Assembly: GCF_017355885.1 (NCBI RefSeq)
Contig: NZ_JAFEUU010000001.1
Span: forward strand, 558,001-622,000
Direction of reading: 5' to 3'
Length of the DNA: 64,000 bases
Source: Sabulicella rubraurantiaca
GTDB taxonomy: Bacteria; Pseudomonadota; Alphaproteobacteria; Acetobacterales; Acetobacteraceae
Part shown: positions 59,001-64,000 of the stretch, piece by piece
How the letters are laid out: every line of letters begins with the position of its first letter
How positions within the stretch are numbered: the stretch's first letter is position 1
Program-made: the position numbers and the translations under genes
Notes under the pieces: generated by a model
The model's database searches: none
What the model was told of the DNA's origin: nothing
The model's input: only the letters and a program-made list of their open reading frames with translations

Positions 59001-59743
59001 ATCCCGAGCTTCTTGCCGGGCTGGCCAGCCTTGCGGGGCTGGCCGATTCGCCGGTGCTGGCCGGGCGGCTGGCCCGCGCGCCGGACCTCGCAGCGCGCTG
59101 CACCAGGACCCCACCGGATTTCAACAATCCCGACTGGGCCGCGCTTCTCGATGCGGTGAGCGTGGCGGAGACGCGGCTGTTCCGCTTGCCGGGGCAGTTC
59201 GCGACGCTGGCCGAGCTGCTTCCCGGGTTGGGCGCGACGGCGTGCAGGCAGGGCCGCGCCCTGCGCCTCCTGTCAGCGGGCTGCGCCAGCGGGGAGGAGG
59301 CATGGAGCCTCGCGGCCCTGGCCCTGCGCCACGCGCCACCCAGCACGAGAATCGAGGTCCTTGGCCTCGACATGTGCCGGCCGTCGCTGGACGTCGCACG
59401 AGCGGGGAAGACGGGGGCTGGGCTGGGCGACCCCCTCGCCTTGGTCCCGGGTGAAATCCTGCCCTTCCTGGCCGACGAATGCAGGCGACCGCGCCCGCAC
59501 CCCGCCCTGCGCGCCGTCACCCGTTTCGATCGCGCCAATCTGCGCGACGCACTACCGGGCCATTTCGACGTGATCTTCTGCCGCAATGTGCTGATCTATC
59601 TGCACGAGGCGGCACGCAGGGAGGTCGTCGCCCGCCTGACGGAGGCACTTCACCCGGGCGGCGTGCTCGGCCTCGGTCCCACCGACCAGCGCCCCGCCGG
59701 CCTCGTGCCGCTGGGCGAGATGCTGTGGCGCCGCGATGCGTGA
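58997..59743 (+). CDS. cheR: CheR-type protein-glutamate methyltransferase, short N-terminus
   Basis: This S-adenosylmethionine-dependent methyltransferase family normally methylates chemoreceptor glutamates. LSAGCASGEEAWSLAALAL is the SAM-binding motif and FDVIFCRNVLIYLHEAA the family signature. The frame opens LNPELLAGLASLAG and has no ATG. The candidates are CTG at 58997 (overlapping the STAS stop) and GTG at 59054, which gives 229 residues. Either way the N-terminal receptor-binding domain is shortened compared with typical CheR (about 270-290 residues). No receptor gene is nearby. Confidence 0.8.
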   Translation: MNPELLAGLASLAGLADSPVLAGRLARAPDLAARCTRTPPDFNNPDWAALLDAVSVAETRLFRLPGQFATLAELLPGLGATACRQGRALRLLSAGCASGEEAWSLAALALRHAPPSTRIEVLGLDMCRPSLDVARAGKTGAGLGDPLALVPGEILPFLADECRRPRPHPALRAVTRFDRANLRDALPGHFDVIFCRNVLIYLHEAARREVVARLTEALHPGGVLGLGPTDQRPAGLVPLGEMLWRRDA

Positions 59744-60635
59744 CGCGATCCCCCTTCCCGGTGGCGGCGCCTTCGCCCTCGTGGATGGGGTCGCCGTGCC
59801 GGTTCCACGCCAGGCCTCGGCCGAGCGCACCGCGCGCGAGGCCGCAGAACCCCTGCCACTGCCTCCCGCCACGAGCCGGCGCGCGGGCATCGCAGCGCTG
59901 CACCTGACGCTCGGCGACGCGACGCTCGTCGTGCCGGCTTCGCTCGTCTGGCGCATTCATGGCTTCGACGCGCCGGTGCCGCTGCCCGCCTCGCCGCCTG
60001 GGGTGCTGGGCGTTTCGCTGATGGATGGCACCCCCGTGCCGGTGCTGGCGCTGCCGGGTGCGCAGGGCTGGCGCGACGCGATCCTCCTCCTGGATTTGCG
60101 GCACGGCGGGCGCCGCTTCGCATTGCCAGCCGGGCGCATCTCCGCCCTGCCCTCGGGAGGCGAGGAGTTCGCTGCCTGGCTCCAGTCCGACGAGGCAGCC
60201 TCGCTTCTCGCCGTGACGCCGCTTGCCCCGATGGAGACACCCGCTCCGCCCGTGCCGCATCGCGACCTCGTCGTGTTCAGCGCGGGTGGGCGCGATGTCG
60301 CCCTCCCTGCCGACGCGGTGGTGGCCGTCCTTCCGCCGCTCCATCCCGCGCCGGTGCCGGGCGGCTCGGTTGCCGCGCATCGCGGCGAGGTGCTGCCCGT
60401 GCTTGATGCCGGGCCGCGCCTTGGCGGTGCGCCGACGCGGCTGCCCGCGCCGATGCTTCGCCTCGCTACCCATCCGGGGCGGCTGCTTCTGGTATCCTCC
60501 ATTGCGGGGGTGCGCAGAGTGCCGGCGGAGGAGGTCCATTCCCTGACACCGGGCGGGCTGATCGCGGCCCTTGCACGCTCTGGCGCTGCGCCGCTCCCCG
60601 TGCTCTCCCTGGCCGCGCTCGGGAGGCCGGCATGA
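59736..60635 (+). CDS. double CheW-like adaptor protein
   Basis: This 299-residue protein has two CheW-like SH3-type units joined by a proline-rich linker (PLAPMETPAPPVPHRD near residue 175). The first unit lies at about 50-165 with DATLVVPASLVWRIHGF, and the second at about 180-290 with GRDVALPADAVVAVLPP and GEVLPVLDAGPRLGG. It would bridge a receptor and the CheA kinase. Its ATG overlaps the cheR stop. A CheW-like adaptor with two domains in one chain is less common than a single domain. Confidence 0.75.
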   Translation: MRDAIPLPGGGAFALVDGVAVPVPRQASAERTAREAAEPLPLPPATSRRAGIAALHLTLGDATLVVPASLVWRIHGFDAPVPLPASPPGVLGVSLMDGTPVPVLALPGAQGWRDAILLLDLRHGGRRFALPAGRISALPSGGEEFAAWLQSDEAASLLAVTPLAPMETPAPPVPHRDLVVFSAGGRDVALPADAVVAVLPPLHPAPVPGGSVAAHRGEVLPVLDAGPRLGGAPTRLPAPMLRLATHPGRLLLVSSIAGVRRVPAEEVHSLTPGGLIAALARSGAAPLPVLSLAALGRPA

Positions 60636-61633
60636 TCCCGGTGCTGATTGTGGACGACAGCGCCTTCATGCGCCTCGCCCTCCGACGAATCATCGAGGCG
60701 GAGGGAGATCTGCGGGTCGTGGGCGAAGCGGCGGATGGCGAGGCCGCCATCGCCGAAACCAAGCGCCTGCGCCCGGCCGTGGTGGCGATGGATGTGGAAA
60801 TGCCGGTCCTGTCGGGGATCGAGGCGACGCGGCGCATCATGGCGCTGCCCGATCCACCCGCCGTGGTCATGGTCAGCCAGCACACCTCGGCCGACAGCCC
60901 GGCCGCCCTCGCCGCCCTCGCCGCCGGGGCCAGCGACTACTTGTCCAAGGATACCGGCCTGGGCGGCCTCGACCTCGGCCATCTGGACCGCGAGTTGCGG
61001 GCACGGCTGAGGCACTGGGCTCGGCAGCGGGATCGCACAGGCGGACCCGCACGACCAGTGCAATCCGTGCCGGGCCAGCGCCCTTCGCTGATCCTCGTCG
61101 CCGCCTCGACAGGTGGGCCGGATGCGTTGGAGGCGCTGCTGCGCGCCTCCGGGCCGCCCCCCCTGCCCACGGTCATCGCGCAGCACATGCCCGAACGCCT
61201 GGCGCCGGAACTGGCAGCCCACCTCGCGCGGCGCACCGGAACCCCCGTGCGCGTCGCGGAGGAGAATGAGCCGCTTCGCCGTGGCGAAGCCACGTTGCTG
61301 CGGAAGGACGCCGTGCTGCTGCGCGAAGGCGCGCATCTCGCACTGCGCTTCTCCCCGCGCACCGATGGGCTGGTCCATCCCTCTGCCGACCTTCTGTTCC
61401 GCAGCGCAGCGCTGCTTGCCGTGCCATGCTGCGCCGTGGTGCTGACGGGCATGGGCGATGATGGAGCAGATGGTGCGGCGCGGATCGCGTCGCAGGGCGG
61501 CATGGTGATGGTGCAATCGCGCGACAGCGCGGTCGTCGGAGGCATGCCCAGCGCGGCGCAGGCGCGCGTGCCCGCGGCCGTGGCGCTCTCCCCCGCCTCT
61601 ATCGGCGAGCGTCTCAAGGAACTCGTGCGATGA
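60632..61633 (+). CDS. cheB: chemotaxis response regulator methylesterase CheB
   Basis: This 333-residue receptor methylesterase/deamidase has an N-terminal receiver domain with phospho-acceptor D54 in VVAMDVEMPVLSG and acidic pair DD at 8-9. A linker of about 40 residues leads to the catalytic domain. The triad is S159 in AASTGGPDA, H185 in IAQHMPERLA and D277 in LTGMGDDGADG. It is coupled to the CheW-like gene by an ATGA overlap. Confidence 0.93.
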   Translation: MIPVLIVDDSAFMRLALRRIIEAEGDLRVVGEAADGEAAIAETKRLRPAVVAMDVEMPVLSGIEATRRIMALPDPPAVVMVSQHTSADSPAALAALAAGASDYLSKDTGLGGLDLGHLDRELRARLRHWARQRDRTGGPARPVQSVPGQRPSLILVAASTGGPDALEALLRASGPPPLPTVIAQHMPERLAPELAAHLARRTGTPVRVAEENEPLRRGEATLLRKDAVLLREGAHLALRFSPRTDGLVHPSADLLFRSAALLAVPCCAVVLTGMGDDGADGAARIASQGGMVMVQSRDSAVVGGMPSAAQARVPAAVALSPASIGERLKELVR

Positions 61634-62268
61634 TCGAGGATGAGGAACTCCTCGCGGCGCTGCGCCCGGAATGGGCGGCGGAATGCGATGCGCTGGCGGC
61701 CGCGACGGACGCGGCTTCGGCGCAGCGCGTCCTGGCAAGGCTGCGCTCCATGGCCGACGCGATGGGCTTCGCCGCGCCCTTCCCGGAACCCGATGCACCC
61801 TTCGAAACCCTCGTCGCCGCCGCGCCTGCGCTGCGCGGCGTGCTGGCGCCGCAAACGGCGCAGCCAAGCCCGGCGCGGGTATTGGTAGTGGATGACAGCC
61901 GCACCATCCGGCGCCTCCTGCGTGGCATCTTGGATGGCGCGGAGGGGCTGGAACTGGTGGGCGAGGCGGCGGACGGGCAGGAAGGGCTGCGCCTGATGGC
62001 GGAGCATCGGCCCGACCTCATCCTGCTCGACCTCGAGATGCCCGTGATGGACGGGATGGGGTTCCTGGCCGAATGGGCGCTCGCCGGGACGGGCGCGGTG
62101 GTGGTCGTTTCCTCCGCCGCGCCACCCGGCAGCCCGGCTGCGCTGGAGGCGCTGCGGCGTGGGGCTTTCTGCTGCGTTTCGAAGCCATCCGGCGCCTTGT
62201 CGCCGGATCTCGCCGATCGAGCGGGGGTGGAGATCGTGGCGGCCTGCCGCCGGGCGATGACACGATGA
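61630..62268 (+). CDS. response regulator with extra N-terminal domain
   Basis: This is a 212-residue protein. The C-terminal two thirds (about 82-205) is a receiver domain with acceptor D134 in ILLDLEMPVMDG, acidic pair in LVVDDSRTIRRLL and conserved lysine in CVSKPSGAL. The first 75 residues form a helical acidic domain (MIEDEELLAALRPEWAAECD...) that matches nothing I recognise and may be an HPt-like or docking domain. There is no output domain. It sits between cheB and cheA and may serve as the diffusible CheY of the cluster. Overlaps on both sides are 4 bases. Confidence 0.8.
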   Translation: MIEDEELLAALRPEWAAECDALAAATDAASAQRVLARLRSMADAMGFAAPFPEPDAPFETLVAAAPALRGVLAPQTAQPSPARVLVVDDSRTIRRLLRGILDGAEGLELVGEAADGQEGLRLMAEHRPDLILLDLEMPVMDGMGFLAEWALAGTGAVVVVSSAAPPGSPAALEALRRGAFCCVSKPSGALSPDLADRAGVEIVAACRRAMTR

Positions 62269-64000
62269 GTCCCGACGATCCGCTTTTCGCCGAGTTCCTG
62301 GCCGAGTCGGCGGAACATCTCGATACGCTCGAAATGGGGCTGACGGGCGAGGCGCCAGTGGATGTTCTGTTCCGCGCCATGCACAGCCTGAAGGGCATGG
62401 CCAATGCCCTCGGCGCGCGCGGCATGGGCGCCCTGGCCCACGCTGCCGAGGAGGTGCTGGGACGGGCACGGTCCGGCGCACGGCCGCTCGACCGGGATAC
62501 ACGCGAGGCGCTGCTGGGAACGGTGGACGCGCTGCGCGCAGCACGTGACGCCCTGGCCGAAGGGCGCGACCTGCCGGCCGATGCCGCATTGCTGGCACGG
62601 CTTGTCGGCGGGGAAGCCGCACCTGCCCCTGCGGCAGCCCCGGTGCCTGCCGCCGCTCAGGGCGGTGACCCGTTGCGGCTTTCGCTGGCCTCGCGCCTCG
62701 CGGCAGAAATGCCGCGCCTTTCACCGCAACTGGCCGAGGCCGCCCGCGATGCGGGGCTTCCGGCCTTGGCCACGGCCATTGCCGAGGCTGGGTCGCCCGC
62801 CGGATACGGGCGGTTGCGCAGCAAGCTCGCCCTGCTGGAAGCGGTGACCGGCATTCCGGCCGGATCCGCTGCCACGCTTACTGGCCGGCCCGACCCTGCG
62901 CCCCTCCTGGCGGCGCTGGAGAGTGCGTCGGCGCGCGAAGCGGCGCGCGACTTCGCCGATGCCGCCCATGCCCATGGGGATCGCGGGGCTGAGGAGCTGG
63001 GCCGGCAGATCCAGGACCTGGCCGCACGCGGTGTTTCGGTCGGACATTTCAGGTCGGCTCTGCTGGAGCCGGTGCTGCGCGCCGTCGAGGCGCCGCCCGC
63101 GCCGCCGCCCCCGCCTCTCACCTCCTCGCTCGCCGCCGCCCTGCCGCAAGCCGCACACCAGCGCGCCGCCGCCGCGATGGCGAGTGGGCGGCGCATCTGG
63201 CGCTTGCGCCTGGGTGCCCTCGCCCTCGCCGAAGCGGTGGCGGAATCCTTCCTTCAGCGCGCGGGCGATTCCCTGGCCAGTGCCGGACCGCCCGGCTCAC
63301 TCGACCTCTTCTTCAGCAGCGACCTGCCGCCCGCCGAGCTGGCCGGGCTGCGCGCCGAGCTGGACCCCGAGGGCGTCGCGCTGCTCGACCTCGCTCCGGC
63401 CGATGCGCCACCCCCGCCGCCCATGCTGCGCGTCCGGCAGGATCGGATCGACGCGGTGATCGCGCTGGAGGCGGAGTTGCGCGCTGCGACCCTCGCCCTG
63501 ACCGACTCCCTCGCCGACCCGGGCGCGGCGCAGGCACTGGAAGACCTTGCCGCCATCCAACGCGCCTTGCCGCCCGGCCCGGCGTCGCGCCTCGCCCCCG
63601 CGCTGGAAAGGTTGCGCGCTGTCCGCGTCGCGGCGGACCGCGCGGCGAGCCGCCTTCGCCTGTCCCTGGGCCAGATGGACGAGGCGGTGCTGGAGCTGCG
63701 CGTCGTGCCCTTCGCACAGCTGGCGCAGCGCCTGCACCGCCCGCTGCGGCAGCTTGCCGAGGCGCAGGGCAAGACCGTTGAGCTGGTGACCGAGGGCGAG
63801 GAGGTCACGCTGGACCGTTCCCTCGCCGACCTCCTGGCCGATCCGCTGCTGCATCTGCTGCGCAATGCTGTGGACCACGGGATCGAGACACCGGAGCTGC
63901 GCGCCGCCGCCGGCAAGCCGCGCATGGCGCGCATCCTGTTCACTGCGGAGCGCCGGGCGGGGCGGTTGCGCGTCGTGCTGCGCGACGACGGGCGCGGCGT
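62265..64000 (+). CDS. cheA: chemotaxis histidine kinase CheA (3' end beyond window)
   Basis: This is the N-terminal 578 residues of a CheA-type kinase, running off the window. The HPt domain carries H40 in FRAMHSLKGMANALG. No P2 response-regulator-binding domain is obvious. Instead there are proline-rich linkers (APPAPPPPPL near 285, APPPPPM near 385) around helical segments. The dimerisation helices and ATPase domain follow, with N-box LLRNAVDHGIE (N534) and the start of G1 (RDDGRG) at the edge. The ATG overlaps the preceding stop. Confidence 0.9.
   Translation, partial: MSPDDPLFAEFLAESAEHLDTLEMGLTGEAPVDVLFRAMHSLKGMANALGARGMGALAHAAEEVLGRARSGARPLDRDTREALLGTVDALRAARDALAEGRDLPADAALLARLVGGEAAPAPAAAPVPAAAQGGDPLRLSLASRLAAEMPRLSPQLAEAARDAGLPALATAIAEAGSPAGYGRLRSKLALLEAVTGIPAGSAATLTGRPDPAPLLAALESASAREAARDFADAAHAHGDRGAEELGRQIQDLAARGVSVGHFRSALLEPVLRAVEAPPAPPPPPLTSSLAAALPQAAHQRAAAAMASGRRIWRLRLGALALAEAVAESFLQRAGDSLASAGPPGSLDLFFSSDLPPAELAGLRAELDPEGVALLDLAPADAPPPPPMLRVRQDRIDAVIALEAELRAATLALTDSLADPGAAQALEDLAAIQRALPPGPASRLAPALERLRAVRVAADRAASRLRLSLGQMDEAVLELRVVPFAQLAQRLHRPLRQLAEAQGKTVELVTEGEEVTLDRSLADLLADPLLHLLRNAVDHGIETPELRAAAGKPRMARILFTAERRAGRLRVVLRDDGRG

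Overview
This is 64 kb of a GC-rich alphaproteobacterial chromosome. Several features point to the Acetobacteraceae (Roseomonas-like): a collinear nuoA-N operon running into birA, coaX, rnj, a DUF1467 gene, proS, lolC/E, lolD and dnaE; an aroK-aroB fusion next to xerD; Tat-exported SorAB-type sulfite oxidation; and two Bug-type solute receptors. The family assignment is an inference from gene content and order, not from a search. I see no insertion sequence, prophage, plasmid origin or CRISPR array.

Layout. Positions 1-1291 hold the start of a RidA-like gene and a divergent exported Kelch protein whose start region looks damaged. From 1297 to 26010 nearly everything is on the minus strand: the 14-subunit complex I operon (nuoA at 26010 down to nuoN at 11821), then biotin ligase, pantothenate kinase, RNase J, a DUF1467 membrane protein, prolyl-tRNA synthetase, the lipoprotein-releasing transporter and DNA polymerase III alpha. 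Many junctions overlap by 1-4 bases. The 395-base gap between proS and the DUF1467 gene holds a strong candidate small RNA of about 89 nt with a CCUCCC loop and an intrinsic terminator. Positions 26205-33194 carry tRNA-Asp, tRNA-Val, HU, Lon, ClpX, ClpP, trigger factor and tRNA-Leu, a protein quality-control block. Positions 33278-36013 are a TRAP transporter (dctM, dctQ, dctP).

Positions 36098-47235 are mixed metabolism. They hold a DUF1643 protein, a homodimeric-E1/transketolase-like enzyme, malonyl-CoA decarboxylase, the NAD(P)HX repair enzyme, a sulfite dehydrogenase with its cytochrome c, a racemase-like protein, an orphan ParA ATPase, a CopD-like membrane protein, a GNAT enzyme and a quinone-oxidoreductase-like protein. 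They end with the frameshifted 3' remains of a type II NADH dehydrogenase. Positions 47240-58161 hold two orphan Bug receptors, the cysK-cysE cysteine operon, a glycosyltransferase, a CurA-like reductase, the AroK-AroB fusion, a small membrane ORF, XerD, a nitronate monooxygenase-like protein and an acyl-CoA dehydrogenase.

Positions 58240-64000 form the most unusual block: seven co-directional, tightly coupled genes. An RsbW-like kinase and a STAS antagonist come first (partner-switching modules), followed by CheR, a double-domain CheW, CheB, an atypical response regulator and a CheA that runs off the window. No chemoreceptor gene is visible within the window. This looks like a chemosensory array wired to a partner-switching output rather than to plain chemotaxis.
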